DNA of 21,089 nucleotides from an uncultured Bacteroidales bacterium (GTDB lineage: Bacteria; Bacteroidota; Bacteroidia; Bacteroidales; Paludibacteraceae): contig CADCCH010000028.1 in assembly GCA_902799875.1 (NCBI GenBank), forward strand, positions 1 through 21,089, written 5' to 3'. Under the pieces are notes generated by a model. The model was not told the origin of the DNA. It saw only the letters and a list, made by a program, of their open reading frames with translations, and ran no database searches. The translations under genes were made by a program, and so were the position numbers. Numbering within the stretch: the first letter of the stretch is position 1; each line of letters begins with the position of its first letter. Of the stretch, positions 10,701 through 16,312 are shown piece after piece.

Positions 10701-11763
10701 AGGTGAAGACTTCACCATGAGCGGGGATTACACCCATCAGACACTGGTGAACGAATGCGACGATACGCATATCCTGCATCTGGAGATTGTTGAGACCCAA
10801 TACGTCGAGGCGTACGATACGATCTGTAACACGGATACCTTGTACTGGCGCGGTAAACCGTACTATCAGAACGGTATCTATTACGATACCGATCGCGATG
10901 CCGTTAACAAGCATAAGATCATCTACACCTTGCACCTCGAGGTTGTCAGCCCGACCACCATCGTTTCTGCAAGAGCCGATGAGATATGTGCCGACGCCGA
11001 GAGCTTTGATATCGTCTTCAACTACAGCGGACACAGACCCGCCACCTACAGCATCTACTACGATGTGGCTGCTAAACAGGCCGGTTTTGCGGATCTGATT
11101 AACCAACCGCTTACGGAACCCAAAGTGGCGCATATACCGATGCCGGTACTCACCACCCTGGCGTACGAGAACCATCCGTATTACATCAAACCGGACACTT
11201 ACAAGTTACGTCTCGTGCTGGACAACGGTGTCTGCGGTCTGAGTAAGTCCGAGGAACTGGAACTGAACATCAAGTACCCGAGTTGGATCCTCGAGCAGTG
11301 CTGGAACGATGTGGTGGTACCGCTCAAGCAGGCTGTCAACGGTGGTTACGAGTTCTCGCAAGTCGATTGGATTGTGAACGGTGTACGTCAGCAGAACAAT
11401 GGTAAGGGCTACCTGCAGCATGCTTTCGCCGACGGAGACGAAGTAGTGATGATCGCCACCCGTAAGGGTGAGAATTACGCCATCGAGACCTGTCCGCTCG
11501 TCATCGGTATCAAACCGAACCTGACGTACGACGATCCGATCCTCGTCTATCCGACCCAAGTTTCGCGTGCCCGTGCGCTCGTGAAAGTGAAAGCTCCGCG
11601 CGGAGGTGAGTATGAACTCTATAACTCCACCGGCTTCATCATATCGAAGGGTCAACTCAACAGCGGTGAGACCGAACTCACCTTACCGGGCACCTGCGGT
11701 ATCTACTTCATCCGCACCCAACAAGGCGATGAAGTGACGAGCCACAAAGTGCTGATCTATTAA
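1783..11763 (+). CDS. Giant modular T9SS-secreted surface protein (putative adhesin)
   Basis: This is a 3326-residue protein in one uninterrupted frame. The ATG at 1783 and an in-frame ATG at 1789 are both possible; the second gives a standard signal peptide (M-K-R-H, hydrophobic core, A-Y-A-A). From about residue 33 to 3063 I parse some 54 modules averaging 57 residues. Each has a C-x-G-D type start, W-x-G, G-x-Y-x-D-T, then G-C-D-S-I-x-x-L-x-L-x-V. Similar modules occur in other Bacteroidetes surface proteins; their function is not known to me. Residues 3064 to about 3250 form a different, non-repetitive region. The last 75 residues, from V-Y-P-T-Q to K-V-L-I-Y, fit the type A T9SS sorting domain (Por_Secre_tail), which directs passage through the outer membrane and surface attachment. 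Few lysine/arginine-rich or catalytic segments are seen, so a structural or adhesive role is likeliest. The outer-membrane protein gene 6 bases upstream is its probable partner. A strong terminator follows. Confidence 0.85.
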   Translation: MIMKRHLYRFLSCALLSLAALGAYAADGIIETLNYTICPGDTIKLSNREVVVYEPTILYDTTLVTNPDADSITVYVVNLLPRFEKDEYRLLQEGESFEWHGKTIIAAGDYQDVHQAINGGCDSLYRLHVILTDPVHAVKTHTDRLTICQGEGQDWRGKTYHDSGTYYDTTKVGEEIDSLYILYLQVNPKYEISERVTFLSFPTTYRETQILRPGKYTFTYKSTLGCDSIITAYIDQDVYEDIKTVTICPWQTYIWDYDGMTYTVSGKYTKTEKTVDGTADSVRHILNLRVNYIPETSIEHTMCKGDQYTFVDQTLTKSGVYRHTFHKEAGCDSVVVLSLNVINPDTTFFAVQRNEGEKYIWDGETINEPGIYFHYRTNRLGCDSVLALRFTYNQIDTVTAAFTVCPNELPFQWNGISASQTNRYTKVVQEPTGSYTYYILDLTVREVTQKDTAFVLCEGSRVTYNGETYDEAGHYRTYVSCDTLMNVHVSMNYPAVYETHGTVTDEHGFTWTYRSAGKEYTAVFPAVGTYEFEDPNPETGCNDIYRLILTQDETEYHFEESLEICEGDDFVWQGLSNLSSVTGTHTYTAAYKTRNGKDSIYTLHLTVTPIERTVRSIVFCDETTWNGKTYTGSAVVYDTMTLSNGCYRIERINLDKAHSFYSKEHKDLPQGTVLLWHGQTITTDGTYYDHGSTIHGCDSTYELNVTIIPAAPQSNQYAEEISACEGDTLHWRGKDIWRSGVYIDTVKKAGLEEVDSIITLTFTVWPAPKDTVIQHLYTCSDGAFIRYQGKDYYQDQTVIEHLHTIHGCDSIVKVFMHFNTAMNLERTDTIVDTDLPHTWTYQLYDEQRQDTVLTKSGTYTHIVASEGGCTSKETLNLVVLKSYLFELDTTICETQMPLLWRGQYLQHAVGQTKQYEDVLKTVNNTDSIYRIILTIDPAPKRVEHIEICENKDTIINKTSYFDPVKYPVGQVFRDTMYKENPDNECDSIIYLEITKIPQPHSIEQRILHRDESFVWRGIPIEEPVTKTYTVEDEIDPATGCEMIYELRVVAEEYQDVTVCSIDTAEDTHPDKKYPYLWPQTNKEYGVSGVFTDTLFSNEGRILEFHTLYLTVTQPFDTTVLIKGCSTNGATWRDQVYFNDTNFVERVQVNPYDPDAPCDSVFHVSIRINKDYLIQRFDTICEHRLPYVMGQGEDRRFFYEEGYLEPQLFKTACGCDSIVDIHLTIIPDFTVDGTDSIFVCEDNMPIYIGDTVHPAFDPERQRVDEWKGKWKGVMISKDTVLYNCNKVDSLHIIMRPHQAHIPEYEYSLCKGDSVQLFWPHKDTWFKEEGDFYDTIPTISSWEDLAHHTLIHNDRAFECDSIVMWKVRYTDTLHVHQYKHIREGETYVFNDSILATTGVYDSIGYYVDVIDPLDPTAPAVSSMDSAHHYCKFITSLHLFVDPVYRVMDTIEICERAYKELAYDLKTADDSIYTFKFTTPDQDTAILVMEDSLMHPSYEHYDHYYRLVVFYRQEYVTHVYDTICEGDEKRFDLHHRNNTLTQRFFGKKGIYWDTIPATNGCDSLIALHLETRDSIPTTYLSQIVTDRQLPFVWEEDSLWVSGTYHHMHTAANKCDSAVVMNFTVHQTHVFRDTIDVCAPINKTLTHVWSTGYKREYTTPLSDDTVHFVDTLVTFWPLDSIYDLCVNFHRTYETHIYDTICAGDSVQIDTYLSTTQPKKYYKETGIFSETVQAVNGCDSVITLHLQVWPGFPTRHKRVDIADADTPYVWTHTWWENGQLQTKNDSLYHAGPYSVTLPNIHGCDSIDSLTLYIHPTYKIWDDTINICANETPYEWRGLNNITTTDDYIYGEKTVDGYDSIHYVHINVWKQTYDTTYLTICEGDSVRWGMDKTTLAPRFVHTAGPHNDTTVNQYGCDHVNVLILTVRPKYYHEWTVDIKDIDTPYVWIHYNHAGDSIGVDSLYAPGKHGFRFESTHSCDSIDSLNLVIHKTYQFTEEITICESETPYTWYDRNDITQSGTYYYNPRTKDGYDSIYIATITVVPTVRSVITEKICKNNLPFKFHGKDLMTGGIYLDTLKARTTGCDSIVELHLAVNEPYYHFERHDIYQGDTYMFFGQPCTTGNTYTHQSTTPDGCDSITEMLLVVHPLVDTVATVCSTDLPFVWVNHWNGKQTQLLSAGIYHDDTTYVNGERTFWSIQLNVVAPTDTTIYRNICEGDHYDFNGQDLTQAGEYRDTLVAANGCDSVVILHLNVLRKYYNVIEKSIFEGDSVLFQNTWYKEAGNYPYTLPSSYHCDSVIELRLTVYRLYDDSVSVCANDLPYRWYLPSDPTQYMTINESGIYRDTVVSSEGRQTPIGLKVTVLPIAHAPAPVNVTICEGDFYKFGNQILSEQGTYYDTLVAANGCDSIVMLALKVQPLIYQSEVRRIYEGDSVQFYNTWYKESGVYEQRVKNNNGCIDTYQLILTVLKEFRVDTTAYVCANDLPFVWRGIEYSESGDYDMPIAWTDSSRVVKTLHLTVRESFYAEEHISLCYGNIFVIDNDTVSSDRDYYKTIPARNGCDSIVHYIISVYPKYEKWDTVRISDQQTYSFDGRDLYIPGDYERTTLTNKNGCDSIVHLHLEVHPSYHFKDSVDICQPDSYSWTNHGNKVGPIDPVTGLHSDQDMIITQTGTYFDRKLTSYGFDSIYELKVTVHPSYEFHEQYEIGEGEQLSIHGMDITTPGNYTDTLLSMFGCDSIYKIVVNPKRVREFTWIKNICEGDYVEFPDGTKHTTTGNYIYYSDLRDTIIYLSLTVIPVNYTEERIVIPDKYLTEPYLHTDGTLYTLTHLGSNVFEKKTASGSKCDNIHRLILYVTNKVSDVDEIPLCEGETITVNGKLISQPGLYPLEVRSKSSLETDSLHYVEVYLSHKYDFPMEYATICDDDSVVYSDSYGTKVYKVTGVYEIKLKTVDGCDSIHHLNLTVNPTFYKEESVRVLDDELPYNWEGEDFTMSGDYTHQTLVNECDDTHILHLEIVETQYVEAYDTICNTDTLYWRGKPYYQNGIYYDTDRDAVNKHKIIYTLHLEVVSPTTIVSARADEICADAESFDIVFNYSGHRPATYSIYYDVAAKQAGFADLINQPLTEPKVAHIPMPVLTTLAYENHPYYIKPDTYKLRLVLDNGVCGLSKSEELELNIKYPSWILEQCWNDVVVPLKQAVNGGYEFSQVDWIVNGVRQQNNGKGYLQHAFADGDEVVMIATRKGENYAIETCPLVIGIKPNLTYDDPILVYPTQVSRARALVKVKAPRGGEYELYNSTGFIISKGQLNSGETELTLPGTCGIYFIRTQQGDEVTSHKVLIY
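8221..9700 (+). repeat. Recently duplicated three-module block inside the giant gene
   Basis: The module order 'C-x-N-D-L-P', 'I-C-E-G-D ... D-T-L-V-A-A-N-G-C-D-S', 'E-G-D-S-V ... N-T-W-Y-K-E' occurs twice in succession with near-identical wording. The I-C-E-G-D modules begin near 8398 and 8884, a period of about 486 bases (162 residues). A third, more diverged turn follows to about 9640. It shows that the protein grows by blocks of three modules. Confidence 0.6.
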
Positions 11764-11782
11764 TGGATGAATGGATGAATGG

Positions 11783-11815
11783 AAATCCCCGCGAGATTTT
11801 CGCGGGGATTTTTTT
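11783..11815 (+). terminator. Rho-independent terminator of the giant-protein operon
   Basis: A perfect 12-base stem (AAATCCCCGCGA at 11783-11794, complement at 11800-11811) with a five-base loop is followed by a T run on the plus strand. The last bases touch the nrdG stop codon at 11814. The same hairpin can also form in the nrdDG transcript, so it probably serves both convergent operons, though the T run is much poorer on the minus strand. Confidence 0.85.
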
Positions 11816-12266
11816 AGAGGTTCTTTTTCCAGAACGAGGATGTTATGTCTTGCCACTCGTCCCCTACCCGTTTGTAGAGGCGCTGGTTGGTGTTCGGCGA
11901 TTTGAGTCCGCCGAGGGACTCAATATACGGCCCGAGTTTAAGATAATCCAGGGCCCTAGGATTCCTAGGAAAACTAGTTCTTCCTGAGTACCATGCGGTT
12001 TTCAGCGGACGGACATATTCTGCCCAGCGGGCTACTTCGTCCGGATCGCTGTCACCGCCCATGAAGGCGACGCAGGTGATCATACTGCCGTACCGGGCCA
12101 TCAGACCGTCAAGCAGATCGGCCGTTAGCGGTTCACCGATATCCTCCGCCAGATGCGGACTGTGACAACCCGGGCAGTGACAAGGACAGTTAGAGAGATT
12201 AAGGGCGAGTGTTACCTCGCCCGGAATCTCTTGAAAGACTATGTCAAAAGAAGCTACTTTTAGCAT
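11814..12266 (-). CDS. nrdG: Anaerobic ribonucleotide reductase activating protein
   Basis: This 150-residue radical SAM enzyme uses S-adenosylmethionine and a 4Fe-4S cluster to create the glycyl radical on NrdD. The CX3CX2C cluster motif is at C27, C31 and C34, with an extra cysteine at C29 (N-C-P-C-H-C-P-G-C-H). The sequence A-F-M-G-G-D-S-D further on matches the SAM-binding G-G-D/E region. The C-terminal K-S-P-N-T-N-Q-R-L-Y is typical of the short Bacteroides-type NrdG. The start ATG at 12266 overlaps the nrdD stop by 7 bases (ATGCTAA), so translation is probably coupled. The length is normal for this compact subfamily and nothing is broken. Confidence 0.93.
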   Translation of the reverse strand: MLKVASFDIVFQEIPGEVTLALNLSNCPCHCPGCHSPHLAEDIGEPLTADLLDGLMARYGSMITCVAFMGGDSDPDEVARWAEYVRPLKTAWYSGRTSFPRNPRALDYLKLGPYIESLGGLKSPNTNQRLYKRVGDEWQDITSSFWKKNL

Positions 12267-14359
12267 TGGGGTGCTTTTTGTTTCTCAGCGTAGTAACGTT
12301 GAGCCGCCTCTTTCTGACGTGCCTCCGAGAAGTTGGATACACGTTTCATGTAACCGATCACACGCGTCAGGTAGTCCACGTTCTTGCTGTGGCAATGCGG
12401 ACACTCCTTGAGGTAACGCTTGTCGATATGACCGCAGTCGTTACAGATCGTGTTCGGGATATTGAAGGTGAAGTAGTTACAGCCCTCGATAGCCGCTACG
12501 CGGAGGAGTTGACGATACTGCTCTTGGCTGAGGTGTTCCTCGAGGTTGCAGTGCAGTGCGCTACCACCGGTCAGGTGCTCGATGTACTTGCGTCCGTGCA
12601 GACGGAAACGATCGAGTACGTTGAGACTCTTGTCCTCTACGATGTAGAAATAACTATTGTAGCAGTCACGCGGTACGACGTATCCGTCCTCACGATCCCA
12701 CTTGGCATGCTTCACACCGACATTCTCAGCCGGGATCATCTCGCAGTTGAACATGACATCTTTGGTACGGTACTCTTTGTTCTTCTTCTCGATGATACCG
12801 AGTAACTCCTGCACGAAGTGTGCGTACTCCGGCGTATCCTTGATCTCGAGACCGAGGAACTCAGCTGCCTCTACCAGACCGTTCACACCGATGGTCAGGT
12901 ACTGACGACCGATATTGATATATCCGGCGTCGAACAGCGGCAGCATGCCCTTCTCTTGCAGCGCCTTGAGGTTCTCGTTGTAAGCCAGTTGCACTTTGTG
13001 CATCAGGTCCACGATCTCTTCTACATATGCCTGGTACGGGATATTGTTACGTACGGCGTACTGGATAGTGCGGTTGAGGTTGATGGTCAGCACGGACTTG
13101 GATCCTGTCGAGATACCACCGGCACCGAGGGTGTAGCTGAAGCTGTTGTCCGTGATCGCGTTACGCAGACGGCAACAGGAAGAGAGGCTGTCCGCATTGT
13201 CCGATACGTAGGTGAAGAAGGAGTGACCCTTTGCATACATCTCTGCCGTGAAATCACCGTACTCCTTGTCCTTGATGTCACCGTTCTCTGCCAGCAACGC
13301 CATCGTCTCTACCGGGAAGGTGAGCACGGAACGCGTACGCTCTTCGTTGAACCAGTTCATGAAACGTTTCTGCAACCAGTTCAGACCGTCCCAGTGCGGA
13401 GCCTCACCGTTCGGGAAACGGAAGTTCTCAAACAAGCTCTGGAAATAGAAACGATCGTAGTAGCTGATGTTCCAGAATACGGACTGGTAGTTACGTGCAC
13501 CGGAGGGTTGGTTCAGACTGTACACTACTTGCTGGAAATAATCGCAGATCACCTGGTCGATCGTACGACGCTTGATGCTCAAATCCACGATCTCGTCTGC
13601 ACGCTTGTAGTAATCCTCGCCGTACTCCTGCTCAATGAAGTAGTTCATATACATAAGGAACTCGGGCGTAGCGCACGCGCCTGAGAGCATGGACGATACC
13701 ATGAAGACCATGTTGATGAATCCGCCGCAGAAAGACTTGAGGTTCTTCGGGGGCGTTGCGTTACCGCCGATACTCTTCGTACCACCGATCAACCACGGGT
13801 ACATCGTGATTGATGCACAGTAGTTAGCGAGGTTGGTCTCGTCGTTCTTGTAGATGAAGTGCTGATTGAGCAAGCTCATGTATTTGTCACTCAACTCCTT
13901 TCCGAACATCTCTTTGATACGCTCGGTGAGCAGACGGCGGTTCAGACGGATGAAGCCTTGTTTGGGCAGCTCACCGATCAAGGTCGCGATGTTCTTGTGC
14001 TCCACGTTGGCGTTGGCGTCGAACTTCGAACCCTCGGCAGCATTGGAAGCCTGCACGTAGTTCATCATGAAGTCCAGACGACGCTGGGTCTCGCGATCCT
14101 CGGTGTGACCCTGACGATAGAGGATGAAGGCCTTGGCAACCTGGTAGTATCCCTCCGCCATGAGCGCAACCTCTACCTGGTTCTGGATATCCTCTACGGT
14201 CAAATCGTTATGTACTCGTAAGTGCGAGAGGATAGCCCCCAATGTCTCTTCCGTCGCAAACGCACCTACTGCCAAGAATGCCTTCGATATCGCATTCTTA
14301 ATCTTGTCGATGGTAAAAAGTTCTTTCTTACCGTCTCGTTTGATAATGTATGTTTCCAT
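12260..14359 (-). CDS. nrdD: Anaerobic (class III) ribonucleoside-triphosphate reductase
   Basis: This 699-residue enzyme reduces ribonucleoside triphosphates to deoxyribonucleotides without oxygen, for DNA synthesis. Residues about 3-92 form the ATP-cone that senses ATP/dATP (I-I-K-R-D-G-K start). The large central domain is the ten-stranded barrel of the glycyl radical family. Near the C-terminus, C639, C642, C653 and C656 form the zinc site, followed by R-V-I-G-Y with the radical glycine at G669. The length is usual for the family. The gene overlaps nrdG, its activase, and is preceded by a strong promoter at 14410-14441. The 5' leader holds a short inverted repeat, and a cluster of DnaA-box-like sequences lies further upstream. 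The start at 14359 gives the expected M-E-T-Y-I-I-K-R-D. Intact and confidently assigned. Confidence 0.96.
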   Translation of the reverse strand: METYIIKRDGKKELFTIDKIKNAISKAFLAVGAFATEETLGAILSHLRVHNDLTVEDIQNQVEVALMAEGYYQVAKAFILYRQGHTEDRETQRRLDFMMNYVQASNAAEGSKFDANANVEHKNIATLIGELPKQGFIRLNRRLLTERIKEMFGKELSDKYMSLLNQHFIYKNDETNLANYCASITMYPWLIGGTKSIGGNATPPKNLKSFCGGFINMVFMVSSMLSGACATPEFLMYMNYFIEQEYGEDYYKRADEIVDLSIKRRTIDQVICDYFQQVVYSLNQPSGARNYQSVFWNISYYDRFYFQSLFENFRFPNGEAPHWDGLNWLQKRFMNWFNEERTRSVLTFPVETMALLAENGDIKDKEYGDFTAEMYAKGHSFFTYVSDNADSLSSCCRLRNAITDNSFSYTLGAGGISTGSKSVLTINLNRTIQYAVRNNIPYQAYVEEIVDLMHKVQLAYNENLKALQEKGMLPLFDAGYINIGRQYLTIGVNGLVEAAEFLGLEIKDTPEYAHFVQELLGIIEKKNKEYRTKDVMFNCEMIPAENVGVKHAKWDREDGYVVPRDCYNSYFYIVEDKSLNVLDRFRLHGRKYIEHLTGGSALHCNLEEHLSQEQYRQLLRVAAIEGCNYFTFNIPNTICNDCGHIDKRYLKECPHCHSKNVDYLTRVIGYMKRVSNFSEARQKEAAQRYYAEKQKAPQC

Positions 14360-14370
14360 AATATAGTAGT

Positions 14371-14387
14371 AATATTTCTCTAATATT
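14371..14387. promoter_or_regulatory. Inverted repeat in nrdD leader
   Basis: AATATT (14371-14376) and AATATT (14382-14387) flank TCTCT, making a six-base palindromic pair with a five-base centre. It lies within the untranslated leader, 12 bases before the ATG. It could be an operator or simply an AT-rich coincidence; it is not an NrdR box that I recognise. Confidence 0.25.
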
Positions 14388-14409
14388 CAATTGAGCGCGA
14401 AATCGAGTG

Positions 14410-14441
14410 CAAAGGTAGTACATTTTTTTGACATATGCAAA
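14410..14441 (-). promoter_or_regulatory. Promoter of nrdDG
   Basis: The minus strand has TTTG at 14441-14438, a 20-base spacer with a run of seven A, and TACCTTTG at 14417-14410. Transcription would start near 14404, giving a leader of about 45 bases before nrdD. Confidence 0.78.
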
Positions 14442-14469
14442 TATTTGGGGCAAAAAAATTTAAAAAAAA

Positions 14470-14612
14470 TTACAACAAAAGTTATTAACAATTTTGAAAA
14501 GTTATCCAAAACAAAAACACAAATCGCGTATTTGCAACGATTTGTGAATTTTAAAAAGTTCAAAAGTTATCCAAAACAAAAAGTTATTAACAATTTACGG
14601 TTAACTTTTTAT
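14470..14612. other. AT-rich region with paired DnaA-box-like repeats around an inverted repeat
   Basis: The 320 bases between nrdD and the next gene contain no convincing gene. Two 9-mers occur twice each in an ordered layout: TTATTAACA (14482-14490), TTATCCAAA (14502-14510), an inverted repeat CACAAATCG/CGATTTGTG (14518-14526 and 14538-14546), TTATCCAAA (14567-14575), TTATTAACA (14584-14592). Each copy is preceded by G and embedded in A runs. TTATCCAAA differs by one base from the DnaA box TTATCCACA, and TTATTAACA by two. The region may bind DnaA, either as a replication origin or as control of nrdDG. The repeats are certain; the function is inference. Confidence 0.4.
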
Positions 14613-14626
14613 GAAATTTAAGGTTC

Positions 14627-14658
14627 AAAAAAGAACAGCCCGCCGAAGCGAGCTGTTC
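14627..14658 (-). terminator. Rho-independent terminator of the secreted-protein gene
   Basis: On the minus strand GAACAGC and GCTGTTC arms (14633-14639 with 14652-14658), extended by an inner three-base stem and a tetraloop across one mismatch, are followed by TTTTTT. It lies about 22 bases after the stop at 14680. Confidence 0.85.
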
Positions 14659-14679
14659 AAGGGGTATGAAACCGTTTAA

Positions 14680-16164
14680 TTACTTAACGATCGTACCGAG
14701 AGCGTTGTACTCAACACCGTTCTTGATGATGATCAACTGACCGTTGCGCAGTACCTTCGCAGCCTTAACAGCTGCATCGATATTGTCGATACCTTGAGCA
14801 TCAACTGCCTCCCAGTAAGCTTTTACATCGTACCAAACAATGTTGGACTTATGCTCCTCATCAAGACCACGATAGATAGTCTGGAGACCCAGCTTCTCCC
14901 AAGAACGAACCTCTTCCTCAGTCTGGTTCAGATAGAGACGTGTGTTATATACATCATAGTCATCCGAGAACAGGTAAGGAATCTCTGTCATGTCTGCCGC
15001 CAGTTCCTTATAGATATCGGTAGTCAAAACCAGCGGGCTGCTTTCATTACCCTTCTGAACGAAGAACATGTAACTCAATTTGGACGGATTCAATTGCTCG
15101 CCTTGGGTACCATCTACCGGAATAGTGTAAGCAACATACGGGTATTTAGCATCTGCAAAAACAAAATCATCAAATTTAGGATCTGCCGGAGTAGCAGCTA
15201 CTTCAACGATAACAGACAGTGTGATAGCTTTGTATTCCTCCATAGGATAGCCTTCAGCAGTAGTAACGAAACTTGCGCAAGTAAATTTATCCAAATTCGC
15301 GTCGTATACCATCGTATCAGCTTCAGTATAAATATCATAATTACCAAATAAGCTTTCATAAATACCCAGGTAAACTGCTTCGAAAACATACGAGCCATCT
15401 GCGTCCTTAACACCCTTAATCCAACCATCGGTAATAGCGGCGCTCATACCTTGGACGTAAACAGTATCTGCATCAAAGCCGACCGTTACAAACTTAACAA
15501 CTTCTGTGGTGTCATAGGTATCTATACCTTCAAATCTGTACATCTTAGTCTGGAGATCTTCCGGCACAACGATAGCCTCCGGAGTCTCAGGCTGCGTAGC
15601 GCTGAAAGCAGCTCTTGCCCAATAGGCATAAGCATTCACGGAAGTTGCAGATTCACTTTCGATGATGTACATATTGCAAGTCAGCGTTTGAGTTGCCGGA
15701 TCGTAAGTAAAGACGATATCGCTGATCGTCTGACCATCAGCAGAACCTACAAGGTACTCGTCGCCATATTGATCCGTTCCTACCAATTGACCGCTGGGGA
15801 TTGTAATCGTGTTATCAGCCATCGTACCTTTGACAGCACCGTCTTTAAACCAATAAGCCAAACCGGTAATAGTTACCTGATCACCCTCAACAGCTACCTC
15901 TACAGACGGCATATAGGACGTTGCATCCACAAATGTGCTTTGATTTGAATTATACAGATAAAAAGCGCCACCGACGGTGTAATACGTACCGGAAACGAGA
16001 GCTGCTTCTTCATCGGCAACCGCTTTCGGAGCCTTCAAAGCTTTCTTTACATTCTCTACCTTAATAGGATTTGGAGAGAGAGTCCTTTTCAAACCTGCCT
16101 TCGGAGCAGCAACTGCACTCAGGGCGATGATAAGGCCCAGGAAAAGTGTAGAAATTTTCTTCAT
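14680..16164 (-). CDS. Secreted protein of unknown function with two similar beta domains
   Basis: This is a 494-residue exported protein. Residues 1-20 are a clear signal peptide (M-K-K-I, L/I/A core, A-V-A-A). After a lysine-rich linker to about residue 50, two related beta-rich domains follow. Each has a V-T-I-T-G-L or V-Y-V-Q-G-M strand, a D-G-x-[V/I]-K-G turn, and a closing D-x-x-T-Q-T-L-T-C or D-A-N-L-D-K-F-T-C strand. A further C-terminal region follows. The last residues (K-V-L-R-N-G-Q-L-I-I-I-K, ending in Y-N-A-L-G-T-I-V-K) match a short tail shared with the two nucleases encoded upstream, probably a sorting or anchoring signal related to T9SS domains. I do not recognise a named family; similar two-domain secreted proteins are common in Bacteroidales. 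The gene has its own promoter and terminator and is therefore probably transcribed alone. Confidence 0.75.
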   Translation of the reverse strand: MKKISTLFLGLIIALSAVAAPKAGLKRTLSPNPIKVENVKKALKAPKAVADEEAALVSGTYYTVGGAFYLYNSNQSTFVDATSYMPSVEVAVEGDQVTITGLAYWFKDGAVKGTMADNTITIPSGQLVGTDQYGDEYLVGSADGQTISDIVFTYDPATQTLTCNMYIIESESATSVNAYAYWARAAFSATQPETPEAIVVPEDLQTKMYRFEGIDTYDTTEVVKFVTVGFDADTVYVQGMSAAITDGWIKGVKDADGSYVFEAVYLGIYESLFGNYDIYTEADTMVYDANLDKFTCASFVTTAEGYPMEEYKAITLSVIVEVAATPADPKFDDFVFADAKYPYVAYTIPVDGTQGEQLNPSKLSYMFFVQKGNESSPLVLTTDIYKELAADMTEIPYLFSDDYDVYNTRLYLNQTEEEVRSWEKLGLQTIYRGLDEEHKSNIVWYDVKAYWEAVDAQGIDNIDAAVKAAKVLRNGQLIIIKNGVEYNALGTIVK

Positions 16165-16237
16165 AATCTTTTTTGTTTTTAGTTAATAAATGTTATTTAT
16201 TTGGTTGATTTTCTTTCAAAATGCAACAAAAATCGCG

Positions 16238-16269
16238 CAAAGGTACGACATTTTTTTGAAATACGCAAA
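16238..16269 (-). promoter_or_regulatory. Promoter of the 494-residue secreted protein
   Basis: TTTG at 16269-16266, a 20-base spacer with a run of seven A, and TACCTTTG at 16245-16238 on the minus strand. It begins 44 bases after the stop of the preceding nuclease gene, in which I see no clear terminator hairpin, so some read-through from the upstream operon is possible. Confidence 0.77.
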
Positions 16270-16312
16270 TATTTTTTACTTTTTGTTCAAAAAAATCGCA
16301 CTTTTGATATCT

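Noticed and set aside
1882..10971. CRISPR array or tandem DNA repeat
   Set aside because: The periodicity is at protein level within one open frame; DNA copies are diverged and there are no identical short repeats with regular spacers.
14391..14621. Plus-strand open frame of 76 codons in the AT-rich region
   Set aside because: It is lysine- and asparagine-rich low-complexity translation of repeat DNA, and it overlaps the nrdD promoter.
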